Part shown: positions 33,317-43,930 of the stretch, piece by piece
Layout of the letters: every line of letters starts with the position of its first letter
Position numbering within the stretch: the stretch's first letter is position 1
Program-made: the position numbers and the translations under genes
The notes under the pieces: model-generated
The model's database searches: none
Told to the model about the DNA's origin: nothing
What the model saw: the letters and a program-made list of their open reading frames with translations, nothing else
Assembly: GCA_019722365.1 (NCBI GenBank)
Contig: JADFUC010001405.1
Coordinates: forward strand, 1 to 64,000
DNA length: 64,000 bases
From: Lithospermum erythrorhizon
Taxonomy: Eukaryota > Streptophyta > Magnoliopsida > Boraginales > Boraginaceae
Direction of reading: 5' to 3'

Positions 33317-34590
33317 TGTTAGACTATATGCAATCCTAAGAGGGGGTGAATTAGGATAAGGTATAAAGTTGAAACCTTTTTCGATTTTTAAGCTAGTGAA
33401 TAGTTATAGCAAGATTAACCGAATTAATAACGCTAATAAACTATTCCCAATTCAACTTAAACCTTAAAATAATTCACACAATTATACAATTACATACACA
33501 ATCAACCTATAATCAATTTCTAGCAATAACAATGATATAAATTGACAATAAGTAAATAGTGTAGGGTTAGAGAAGATACACAACGATATAACGAGCTTCG
33601 GCAAACCTAATGCTCGACCCTTGGCTTTCCAACCTCGGGATTTGGAAAAGTAACCTCGTGTATTATATCCGGAGTTCACCACTCGTGGCGTACAAGCAAC
33701 CAAGAGAAAATACACCTCTAGAAATCCACTAGACACCTAGCTATGCATGTAGGTAACCACTCAAGAAACTCCTCGAGCAACTTTAGACAACCACCAAGCG
33801 TTCAAGGTCAAAACAACCTCGAACAACCTTCCAGTACACCTAGAAGCAACTAGTTTACAACTAGTCAACCCTTTCTAAAAGAAAGAACTCTTCTTGACAA
33901 AATTCCTCAATGGATAAATAAAGAGTAATACAATTTAAGCTCTAATGGAATTCCTCACAAATTAATAAGCTAAGAATGATTAAGAGAGATTGACTTTTTG
34001 CTTTGCAACAATTGAGATTAAAGAGTGGAAAAGTGTTGCAAAATGTTTGGTTTGAAATGGTAAATGTTTTTATGAAATTCGAAAACCACGTGATACATAC
34101 AATCGGCTCTGAATCGGCTCTGCGGTGGTCGAGGGGGCCCAGTCGAGGTGATTCGTCTTTCGCGGTCACTAAAACAAGTCAATCGCCTGCGGAGGAACCC
34201 GATTAAATAGCGATTCGCTCTACGGAAGATAATCGGCTCGCATGTCGACCCCGCCGGGAGCGATTTTGCGATTGGCAATGCAACATTTTCTAGCTTGATC
34301 CACCGCTTTGATACGATTCAAAATCAATCTTAAAGATGGCACAAAGATCATTCTAACTCAATTCGTAGAGATCGGTCTTGGATCAATCAAGAACAAAGTT
34401 TAGCCTGGCTTGATTCGAGAAAAATCGAACTTCATGATTTAAAAAGATTTACCATTCTAAAATATCTCTCTAATCAAACTAAGTCATTTCATAAGTGAGG
34501 AATTCCTTACAAACGTCTTAGGATCTCATAAAGACCTAAACTAAATACGGCGTTGGCATGACTTGATTCTTGTGCCAAAATGCCAATAAG
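33317..34590 (-). mobile_element. 5' LTR of the SIRE-like Copia element (outer end unclear)
   Basis: The inner edge is the TG at 33317, beside the primer-binding site. The LTR matches the 3' LTR at 19193-20212 from TGTTAGACTATATGCAATCC to GACTTGATTCTTGTGCCAAAATGCCAAT, ending near 34590. The last ~90 bases of the other LTR, including its terminal TG, were not found here, so the outer end was probably lost. It keeps the 430-base segment that the other copy lacks. 33480-33900 carries many ACCACTC, CAACC and CCTCG words but no coding frame. Confidence 0.8.
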
Positions 34591-35137
34591 CAATAACCAT
34601 AAGTTAGAGAGGCTTGTAAGTTTATGAAATGTCAAAATACCAGCAGAGTGACACAATAAGTTAACCATAGAACACTTCTTGAGATATATGTTGACCAACA
34701 ATTTGTAACCTATTTTCTTATTATAGGCATTTCTTATAAGCAAACACAAAGACAACAAAGAAGGTAATATAAAAACAAATTAAATCATGACATGACATTT
34801 TATTCAAAAATAACTGACAAATAGAAGTCAAAATGTATGATAACATCTAGGCCATTTTACAAATATATATAAATGTATCGATCCAATGCATAGTAATGAA
34901 GCTCCTCCTTCTCTATCTAGAAAGGTTCTTGAATATCTATTATGTACATAGCATGCCCGACTTTTCACGGACTCAGAATAATTCCTATCAATCCCTCAAA
35001 TCTAAAAAACGACACGAGGATCTTGAAAGAAAAGTTATGCATACACTTGATATGAGGTTCAATGTAGCCAAAGTCACAATATCAAAAATCAAGTATTAAG
35101 GACATACAACTAAAAGGAGACTTCGTCTTGTCGGTTC

Positions 35138-35360
35138 CTAGATATCCTCAATGGCAACAGGGCCATAGAATCCAGCATTATGATGTATTCCTTTGCTTGA
35201 TGATGGATCTGATCTGTTTAAATCAAAGTTATAACTTTGAATGTAACGGTACTCAAAGTGTGCATGATACTCAAATAGCCACTACTTTAACCCGATGATT
35301 ACAGGTGACGTCTTTCTATTCTGATACTTTTTGGTGCCTCGGTATGCATTCGTATCTTCT
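35138..35360 (-). pseudogene. Possible terminal exon of an unidentified host gene
   Basis: A good splice acceptor (TATTTGTTTATCAG on the minus strand, ending near 35361) is followed by about 74 codons. These include RGTKKYQNRK and EYRYIQSYNFDLNRSDP, and the frame ends in GFYGPVAIEDI and a stop at 35140-35138. There is one in-frame stop about 25 codons in. Codon use looks natural and no repeat copy exists in the window. I do not recognise the family. It could be a degraded host gene or chance. Confidence 0.35.
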
Positions 35361-36499
35361 GATAAACAAATACATAATGAGAAATAATAAAAAATAAAAC
35401 GATAATATATATTACATATTTAATCAAATGAATACATGTTAGATTTTTTGCGTATAAGTAGCCGGATGAGTGATGGCCACTTCGTGAGATAAATATAGTA
35501 TATGTAATTGGTCTTGGTGTTGATGGCGATCAACAGCTGATATCATTACATTATTTGAATGACATTACTTAGTAGCGAAATGGCTATAAAGAAGTAGTAG
35601 TACTACTAGTTAATTTAAATAAATTATAGTAGACTAACCCTATATTATATTGTGCTATGATAAGATGATCGAGGCCTACGTACTTTTTGTAGTATATCCG
35701 CCCCGTAGTATCATGGCTACTGTGGAGAATGAAAGCAGAACCTACTCGGCGCGCGGTTGTGTTGCCCTGCATCAGCTAACCAAATACGCGTCACGGTGGT
35801 GAATATTGTTATCATTACCTTATGTGAAATCCAATATAGCGGTATGAAATCAATCATGTGTGACCCCCGCCTCTACCGCGTTTGTCGATAGAAATATGAG
35901 GGTGGCCAAAACTCACCGAACAACTCGGGCGTTTCGACTTGAATGAATCACACTTCTGTTATGCAGGGCATGGAAACTTACAAAAATCAAAGCATGCGAT
36001 AGTCGGCGTCACCTACAGGGATAAGGCGGCTTCCTCAAGCTCTTGGAGGACGGTTGGGGAGGTGATGCTTTATGGTGGCCGTGTGAATCTTTGAGGCACG
36101 AAAATTGGTTTCACGTTTGAGTACGGACCAATGACTAATCATATATTGAAACTATCATGACTAATCATATAATTTATTTTTGTGTACCTTTCATTGTAAG
36201 AAATCGATCTACTAGGCCATGCAGCAAAATGCTTGATCATCACTGATGATGATCTACGCACATGATAGGACATAGGTAAATATTTACCTTCGTAACAAGA
36301 TTGATCTTTAAAAAAAAGCGTAACTTAAATTGAACTTGGTGGATATTATGAATTTTACGCCACTTACTCTACCAAATACTAATCTGACCCAACCTTAGAA
36401 TACAATGGTGAATCGAAGAAACGTATCACAAGACTACCGCTAAAGAAAAATTATTATAAGCGACTTAATAATAATTTAAGCGACTCTTAGTAGCCCAAA

Positions 36500-36770
36500 A
36501 TACTTGAGTTATCACAACTTCGTAGTCCTATCCACGATACTTCATATATTATCCAACTCATAGTCATAATATCGCGATACTTCATATATAAATGATTCGT
36601 ATATGTAGTCATGATGTCATGATACTTCATATATCGTATCCGTATCACAAATCCTTAGTCACAATATCTACTTGTAAATCACTTAGTCACAATATCACAA
36701 ATCATAGTCCTGATATCATAACTCAAATCATAGTCACAATATCATAACTTCGAATCATAGTCCGCAGCAT
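36500..36770. repeat. AT-rich ~20-30 bp tandem repeats
   Basis: Two related motifs alternate: GATACTTCATATAT (four copies, 36535-36640) and ATCATAGTCACAATATCATAAC with variants (36650-36765). The array is imperfect and non-coding. It may be a scaffold-type AT repeat or the edge of an old element. Confidence 0.7.
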
Positions 36771-37021
36771 CGCCTTTCAATCAACGTATAACGTCGATAA
36801 AAGTATTAAAGATATACCTGCGGAATCCAAATCGGGACTGACTGGCCAGAGCAAACTACATGACGCTCTTTAGCGTCTTTGGAGAAAGCACAGTAAAAGA
36901 TTAATGTCGTCTTATTATAATTGTTATGTTGTGGCGTACCCTTCAAGTGCGATATTTCACGGTGTTGTAAGCTTTATATCGCATTTCCGTACTTGTTTGT
37001 TTCGATTCATGGACCTCGGGA

Positions 37022-37423
37022 TGTAACGACCCGCCCGAATTCGGCCGTCTGAGAGTTAGAATCGATCAAATCACAGACACATAGTCACGCGTCGATGGAT
37101 GACTCAATTTACAAACCGCTGTCCTCAAATAAACCATAAAATAATATCACAACCGGACAAGAGCAGGTTTTTTAAGAAAAAAAAATCCGCCAATAGTGCA
37201 GACAGCGAATACAAATTAAAATCCCAAAATCTGATATCTGAACAACCGAATACAATCCAAAAACAAATTTGTGAGGATCTCACTTACATTCTTCCGCCTA
37301 AGTTAAAGGCACGATCGCTCGAACGGCTTCGAAAAGGCTAAACGCTGTCGACACAGCGCTTGAAAATGCCGCCCGTAGAGAATAGGGTGTAGGCTGCGAA
37401 GCTTAGTGAATCATTATCTCAAG
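37022..37423 (-). mobile_element. Solo Gypsy LTR, outer piece 1 (3' end)
   Basis: TGTAACGACCCGCCCGAATTC is the reverse complement of the family's LTR end, and the next 400 bases match the last 400 of the neighbouring LTR in reverse (for example GCGAAGCTTAGTGAAT against ATTCACTAAGCTTCGC at 39228). The five bases before it (37017-37021) are CGGGA. The same five bases follow piece 2 at 42729-42733, so the two pieces are one solo LTR with a target-site duplication, later interrupted. Confidence 0.85.
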
Positions 37424-39660
37424 TGCAAATTAATTCACTCCGTTCCGTATAGGTATTATTGTAATATTATTTGGGGTTAGAAATTTAAAATTTATGTTAG
37501 AGTTGTGTTGTTAAGCGAGGCAGCTTAAACCGAAAACCGAGCGACAAAATGAGCAACTCTTGGGAATATTTTTGTGCGGACCCCACGAAGGCTTTCTTAT
37601 ACCTATTAAATGCCTGCATCAGTAAATCAAAAATCATCTTCTCTTTCTTCGTTCGAGGTCGTGGCCGAAATTTCCTCTTAGTTTTCCCTAAAAATTTAAT
37701 ATTTTCTTCCTCGTTCGTGACTTTGGTTAAAATTTTTGGAGAGTTTTCCGAGTTATTCTACGTTTGAGGTAATAAAGTTCGAATCTTTTGGAGTATTTCT
37801 TGAGTTTGAGGATGTTGACTTTTTGGGAATTTGAGGTTGACTTTAGCCTTGATGTTTATTATGTTATAGAATTCTTGAATTTGAAACACAGATTATCGTA
37901 TAAGAGTTGATAATTATCGATTTATGGGGTTGAAAAATGTTGAAGATTATAGTTGACTTTTGTTGACTTTTTCTAAATAGTTTTTAAATGATAGAAGTGT
38001 ACTCTTGGACTTTATTTAGGATTGTTTTGAAGTGTAGTTGTGATTTTTAGGTGATTAGAAGGTTTGGATGTAAGTTGTGATTTTTAGGTGATTAGAAACG
38101 TTTGGATATTATGAGTTTTTGTAAGTTGAATAATTGAGCGATTTGCGATTAAGATGGTTAAATGTGATGATTAGTTGTTGTTGTTAATATGTCCAACGTT
38201 AGGACCTTTGAAGCCCAGTAGTGGAACTCGATCATTAATAGGAAGGTTGCGAATTCAAGTTGGAATAAGGTGATAGGGGAACTTTTGTTGGGTTATTTTT
38301 GGGGGTATGGGTATGAGATTATATATATAGGTAGGCATTTATATTACTAGTTGTGCTATCATTGTAGTATAATTTTGAATGTTTTAGGCGTTGATCGTTG
38401 GAAGGGTCATTGTTGTGATTCTTGGAGGTGTTTAGTAAGCCCAGAGGTGAGTATATCTGCTGGTGTTGATTAACTATTTGATTATGGATATGTGTATGTT
38501 GTCTATGTATGTGATTTTGTGTTGAATTATATGTTGATTATACGTTGTGGGTTGAGTCGTTCTTGTGTTTGTGTGGTGCTTATGAATTCGTCTGGTGTTT
38601 TGAGGAGTTGTTAGTCGTATTAGGAGGTTGTATATGAGTTGATGTTGTGTGTTGAGTTGTATTGTCATTAGAATTGCTTCGTGCCCAGATTTACGGTCGG
38701 TGAGGTGCCGTACGCATTACGATTCGGGTGATGCTGTAATCGGCGGGCATAAGTTCCCTGCCAGTTGAGGATGAATTATATCGCGCATTAGTTGCTTAAA
38801 AATACGACTTATAGTGAGTTGTAGAATTGTTGAGTTGTGAGTTGTTGAGTTGATACTATTGTTCGGTTGTTGAGTTGATACTATTGTTGAGTTGTTGAGT
38901 TGGTTGGGTTGTTGAGTTGCTGGTCGTTGAGGTTGTGTGGTGTAAGTCGTCGTCGTTGGATAGAGTAAAGGTCGATTGGTTGAAATGGCGATGTTGTTAT
39001 AATTTTTCTTGAGATATCATTAATGTTATTGTTGATTGCCATCATTTGGAAAATTACTTTAGTAACAATTTATGACCATATGAAAATGATAATGCGCTGC
39101 TAGTGACTTTATATTAGATCCTAAGTTGAATAATATCATATACTACTTATCTATCGTAAGCAATATTAATTCCTTTGTCTATTGCGTAATTGGGAGTTGA
39201 TTTCATTCTTGAGATATGTATATTCACTAAGCTTCGCGAAACTACGCCCCCATTATTATGGGCGGCAATTTTATTGCTAGGTTGACAGGTGGTGCTGTTC
39301 TTTCGACGGGTTTCTTCGGTGTTTGTCTTTGTAGAAGCTTAGGTGGCGGGTGGCAGTTGATCCTCACAGTCTCTTTATTTTGTTGGATTGTGGTTGTTGT
39401 CTATATAGTTGTTATTTTGAGATACTTGTTGTTGTAGGTTGTTGTATTGGTCCTTTGGAGTTATGTTGTATATTGGTTGTTATGTGGTAGGAATACCGCG
39501 ATGGATTCTTTTAAAAGTGTTGTTGTCGGTTGTATATTATTTTGTTGAGTTGTTTGAAATGGTCTGCTTTTAAAAAGTGAGTCGTCCATTGATTGGTGAC
39601 TACGGTGTCAGATTGGGGCGATTAACCTCGAGGGACATACGACGCTGGGCGGTCGTTACA
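37424..39660 (+). mobile_element. Gypsy LTR 1, full length, inserted in the inverted solo LTR
   Basis: It runs from TGCAAATTAATTCACTCC with CCGTATAGGTATTATT to GACGCTGGGCGGTCGTTACA (2237 bases). No coding sequence adjoins it, so it is a solo LTR or part of a tandem LTR block with LTR 2. Flanking 5-mers (TCAAG and CGAAA) do not match. A GTTGTTGAGTTGATACTATT minisatellite lies at 38817-38925. The open frames in it (37549-37767, 38474-38668) are not genes. Confidence 0.8.
38817..38925 (+). repeat. GTTGTTGAGTTG minisatellite in LTR 1
   Basis: Repeats of GTTGTTGAGTTG, two of them extended by GATACTATT, fill about 110 bases. The motif is not found at this position in LTR 2 or the other copies, so it is private to this LTR. 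Confidence 0.8.
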
Positions 39661-40625
39661 CGAAACACAAAATTTTTCTTCCATTTCTTCACTTTTGTTG
39701 CGTATTAAGATCCTCGAGAGTTGATTATTAAAGCCTATAAATGCTTTTCCTACAAATTTGAGGTATGAAGTTATAGTTTGAGTTGATTTTTAATATTTGA
39801 CTTTAGTTGACTTTTGACATAGCAGAATTTTATGTTGTTCCTAAGGTTATTATGGGTGCTATGATGTATATAAGTGAGTAATTCATGATTTAGAGGTTGT
39901 TTGAGGATGTTAGAGATAGGTTGACTTTTCTAGGTTATAGTTGACTTTTTATTATTTGATATTTTATAAGACTTTAAATGTGTGTAGGGAGTTTAATTGG
40001 GACCTTATTGTAGCTGTAAGGTTATAATTGTGATTTATAATTGATTAAAGGGGGTTAGGTGGAGAAAGTGTGATTTGTGGGATTGAGTTGTAGTGATATT
40101 TTAGGTATAGGTTGTTAATTATGAACTTGAGGGTTAACTAGAATGGCTTATAAGTTAATATATGAAATGTTAAAGTAATAAAGTGGAATTCTAGCGGGGA
40201 ACGATTGGGTTGTGTTGATGGGGTTATTATTTCGTTGTTTTATCCGTCATTTTAGGCCCAGTTTAGAAATCGTTCCACTTAGAGTTGGTTGTGTATCTTA
40301 CAAAGCATAAGTATTGTAGTAGGTTTGATTAGGCGTTGGTCGTGGAGAAAGGCGTTACATGATAGTGTTTTCAGGTTTTGTGGTAGCTAACTTGAGAGGT
40401 GAGTACTTATCTCATGGGTTAACTGGGTGCATTACTTACTTTAAATTGTGTGAACATGTCATTTGTGGGTATGATTATGTGAGAATAGTATACATGTAAT
40501 TGTTGTATGATTATGTGTGATGCGTTTGTGAGCCGTGTTATGATTATCGTTATATTTACGTAGCGTTGAAGATTTGCTTGAGGTAAGTAATAGCTTGAAC
40601 TCCCAACTTATGTTCTTGTGTTACG

Positions 40626-40726
40626 TGACCTTGTCGGCATTTCGATTTAAATGACCTTGTCGGCATTTATTATATTCACGTGGCCTTGTCGGCATTTATG
40701 TATTTACATTGGCCTTGTATCGGCGG
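40626..40726 (+). repeat. ~28 bp TGGCCTTGTCGGCATTT minisatellite
   Basis: Four units begin at 40626, 40652, 40681 and 40710 with TGACCTTGTCGGCATTT or TGGCCTTGTCGGCATTT and AT-rich tails. The related fragment near 57540-57605 has three such units, so the array predates the split of the two copies. Confidence 0.85.
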
Positions 40727-41004
40727 TTGTGGTGATTTATGATTGTGAGATGTTTTAAATTTGTGTGCTATGATATTGTTTGGGGAGTAGAGTAGTTGGT
40801 TATTGAGAGGTGTTGGTTGGAGTTATCACGTGACTTTGAGGGTGGCTTGAGTATCGAGTTTGACCATAATTTGGATGATTAGGGTTTAGGTGACTCTCGC
40901 TTCCTTCACGAGGATATGTGGCGCTATTGGCGCCTCTTGGTATAAGAAGCGGTATGACTTAGCTTCTTGTTGATCAACTTTCCTATGTGCATTGTCGGTG
41001 TGGT

Positions 41005-41145
41005 CTTATACTACGGTATAAGTGTGGTTGGCTTTTATACTTGATGTAAGAGGTATGAATGCTATGATCCACTTTGCTGTGTGCATTGTCGGTGTGGCCT
41101 TATACTACGGTATAAGTGCGGTTTGGCCTTATACTTCGGTATAAG
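41005..41145 (+). repeat. Three perfect short hairpins with UNCG-type loops
   Basis: Inverted repeats CTTATAC/GTATAAG (7-bp stem) occur three times: 41005-41022 and 41099-41116 with loop TACG, and 41128-41145 with loop TTCG. The closing pair is C-G each time. As RNA these would be C(UACG)G and C(UUCG)G, members of the unusually stable UNCG tetraloop class. The first two hairpins sit in a 94-base tandem duplication. Their role, if any, is unknown. Confidence 0.8.
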
Positions 41146-41976
41146 AGCGGTGTTTATTTCGATTGGTCCGTTCCCTACTTGAGGTAAACGGATTGAGCAT
41201 ATACTTGCGTTAGAGGTTGGTATACTTGAGAGATATGAGATATAGAAGGTGATGACTAAGGTTATAGTGGATTGTTGGTCTACGTGATTTCATTACGGGT
41301 GATTATTGTGTCTTATTGGGACTCTATTGCTCATCTTAGCATGTTTTGCACGAGACCTTCTATGGAATTTATTGTATGACCTTATTAGGTAGTCTAGATG
41401 TATACATGTATTCGTATTTGACTATATTTATTGGTTGAGTCGTTCCATTATGGTTTAAGTTTCGCCCCCATATTTAAGTTTTCACTTAAGCTTCGCGACT
41501 TACACCCGCACCCCGCTTTTAGGCGGGCATTCATTTGTGCCGGGTTGTGAGCTAGTTGAGCAGGGGCTTATTTGTTGAAGTTTGTTCAGTGGCTAGGTGG
41601 CTGTCGGGTGGTGAGGATCCTCCTTGATCTCGTTTTGATGTGTTTAATCGACGTTTTTGATTGTTGTACTTATTTTTAAACTTTAGCCTTGTCGGCGATT
41701 ATTTTTGTATTCGGGGATCTGATCTTTACTTTCGGGTTAGTCTTTGCGGCATTACTGTTTATTTGGGAGATGTTGTATATATATGGGTGGTTTGTTTAGA
41801 TATCAGCTGATGGATTGTAAATTTTAAGCTATTTTTTTGAGAATCTTAATGGTAATCAAATTTTGGATGAAAGCAGTAGTTCTTTCGGCGAGTCATCCGT
41901 GATATGTTGACTCCCAGTGTTCGGAGATATAATGATTTTCACCTCAGGGCGTGGCAGGGGCGGGGTCGTTCCACCA

Positions 41977-42728
41977 TGATCGGCCTCCGCTCCTTGGCTA
42001 ACATTTTAAACAACACATTCAGCAATAACAAGCTTTCGACCTAATATTTCCATTATTAAATCTTAATTTTAAAATACCAAATCACTCACTTTTACCCAAG
42101 CTTATATTAACATAATCTCTACCAACCACAAAAAGTCTGATTTATACTCCAAAACAACCATATTAAATCAATAACATACTTTTACAACTTAAAAGTGATT
42201 TGGAAAAACTCAACCCTAAAGTCAACTAACTGTTCAACCCATTTCAGCCCCAAAATGGAATTAAAATCCTTTACAAAAGCACAATATTCAAGCTTAGATG
42301 ATACGTCTCTACCGTTCTAAGTCCCAATTCAAAAGTCAACTCAAAGTCGACAAAAGTCAAACTTACAAAGATAGTCAACCATAGCTCGAAATAGTTAGAT
42401 ACGAAGATAAAAATCATACCTTTGATAATCAAAGAGATGAGACAAGATTATGGAATGAATTGCAATAGATTCCACCAAGAAAATGAAAAAGAAAAAATCC
42501 AAGGGGGAAAGGATAGGGGTTCGGCCGCAGGAAAGAAAAGAGAGTGTTTGGTGATTTGAGGATGATGATGAATAGTTATGTGTGGGGTGGTGAGATATTT
42601 ATGATAGTTTAAATTCGTTTGGTTTGCGGTTTTAAACTTCGACTCGGTTTAACAACCTGGCTGAACCGAATCTAATTTCTACCCTCGAATAATATTAAAA
42701 TAATACTTATACGAGGCAGGTTATTTCA
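41977..42728 (-). mobile_element. Solo Gypsy LTR, outer piece 2 (5' end)
   Basis: This is the reverse complement of about the first 750 bases of the LTR. It ends in GGTTATTTCA and includes the AATAATATTAAAATAATACTTATACG block. CGGGA follows at 42729-42733 and matches the bases before piece 1. About 1.1 kb of the middle of this LTR is not present in either piece, so the nested insertion was accompanied by a deletion. Confidence 0.85.
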
Positions 42729-42917
42729 CGGGATTTTGAATGAATCTCGTCTTTTTGAAGTCGGTCTTTATTACCAGAGTGACCCCGGTACGTAAGTACT
42801 CGTCCGTATACTCGCCTTGTGGCCTTTGCTAGTACGCCGAATTCGACAATTGGACCTCAGCAGTCGATGCTGGTGTGCCGCAGTTTTATGAGTTGCCTTA
42901 GGAAAGCACCTTGATAT

Positions 42918-43912
42918 TGGAAATCGAAAAAGAGGTGATTCCATTTATTATTATGCCCGTTGCGATAATTGTGTATCAATTCATTTACCGGTTGAGTTAA
43001 ATGTGATTATCAGAACTTAGTGTTCAACTTAGTAATTATATATTACTAGTGTGGGTTCTCATGATAATTTAAGGGGTTATGAGCTATTACTAGATCTTAC
43101 TCGTGTCGTTATAATAATAGTAATTGGTCAATTATTATTATACAACTTACTATTATCCGAGCCTAGAAGATTCGCGCCACAATACAGTGATAGCGTTGAG
43201 TTATATTTCATGTATGAAATTAAAAAGAAGCTGTATAATTGAGAAATGTATTTCTGTTACAAAGATTCCCCATTTTATGTAGAATATCGATTGAACAAAT
43301 AGAATCAATTAAATAGTTATTTAATTGGTTAAATTAATTTAGTGTTGCTCCGATAACTTGAAGATAATTGATATTGACTCATTCTTATTTAATTAAGCTA
43401 ATTAAATAGTTCAGCTAAATTAACCTTTCATTGTAGTCTCTTAGCGAACTAATAGAGTTAACGAGTCAACTAATACTTAACGGGGTTTGCTTATCGAACT
43501 TTGTTTAACAGCACATATAAAAACGAAACTTTAGGGTTTTCATGATAATAATAATAATAATAGCCATTTAATCAAAAACCCTAAAGCCCCCATAGCAGCC
43601 GATTTCTCCCGAAAATTCTTGGGGTTTTTGGTTTTGTTCAGCCTTGTTTACTAGCATAAATCGGACCTTGATTCAACCTCTGGTATTGGATCAGCCCAGA
43701 GATGTCACTCACGATTGATATTATGAGGCTGAAGGGAAGTCAAATTCACGTTGTATTTGAAGCGATAATAATTTAAGTTACTCCATTTGCATTGTAAGTA
43801 CTACATTGTTATATATTGTATTATGTGTAATTTTTTAAATAATGGTAAGCACTTTAAGATCCACGGATCCCATCAGTTTATATTTATACTCGTATATCCG
43901 TAGAGTTTTCCA
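42918..43912 (+). mobile_element. 5' LTR of the + strand Copia element
   Basis: The start (TGGAAATC) is set by comparison with the inverted copies at 6290-6886 and 49456-49820. The end is the CA at 43911-43912, four bases before the primer-binding site. The length is about 995 bases. The promoter region (CATATAAAAACG near 43513-43525) is followed by AACCCTAAAGCCCCC and a pyrimidine-rich leader, a normal layout for a plant Copia LTR. Confidence 0.75.
43516..43523 (+). promoter_or_regulatory. TATA box of the Copia LTR
   Basis: TATAAAAA lies about 600 bases into the LTR, followed within 30 bases by an AAACTTTAGGG leader-like sequence. Only position and sequence support it. Confidence 0.5.
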
Positions 43913-43916
43913 TCGG

Positions 43917-43930
43917 TGGCATTATGAGCC
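43917..43930 (+). other. Primer-binding site of the + strand Copia element (degenerate)
   Basis: TGGCATTATGAGCC differs from TGGTATCAGAGCC by a substitution and a short indel. It starts four bases after the LTR end. Confidence 0.65.

Larger units (their letters stand above)
34591..37021. other. Possible single-copy sequence without recognised TE domains
   Basis: Apart from the exon-like stretch and AT-rich repeats listed separately, no LTR, TE domain or repeat of the window is seen here. Base composition is even, and several minus-strand segments look like splice acceptors followed by short open stretches (near 35360, 35770, 35965). On the minus strand, GEFWPPSYFYRQ near 35915-35880 faintly recalls a plant neprosin (DUF239) GYWP segment, but this is too short to rely on. 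Confidence 0.35.
39661..41973 (+). mobile_element. Gypsy LTR 2, missing about 200 bases at its start
   Basis: It begins abruptly after the end of LTR 1 with GAAACACAAAATTTTTC, equivalent to a point about 150-200 bases inside other LTRs, and ends GGGGCGGGGTCGTTCCA. Its body is closest to the fragment at 56641-57797 (shared TATTAAGATCCTC, TTGATTATTAAAG, GATGTATATAAGTG), so they form a subfamily distinct from LTR 1. It contains the CCTTGTCGG repeats and the tetraloop hairpins listed separately. Confidence 0.8.

Noticed and set aside
35880..36060. Neprosin (DUF239) gene
   Set aside because: Only a few residues (GEFWPPSYF-like) resemble the family and the other expected segments are not readable, so no annotation was made on this basis.
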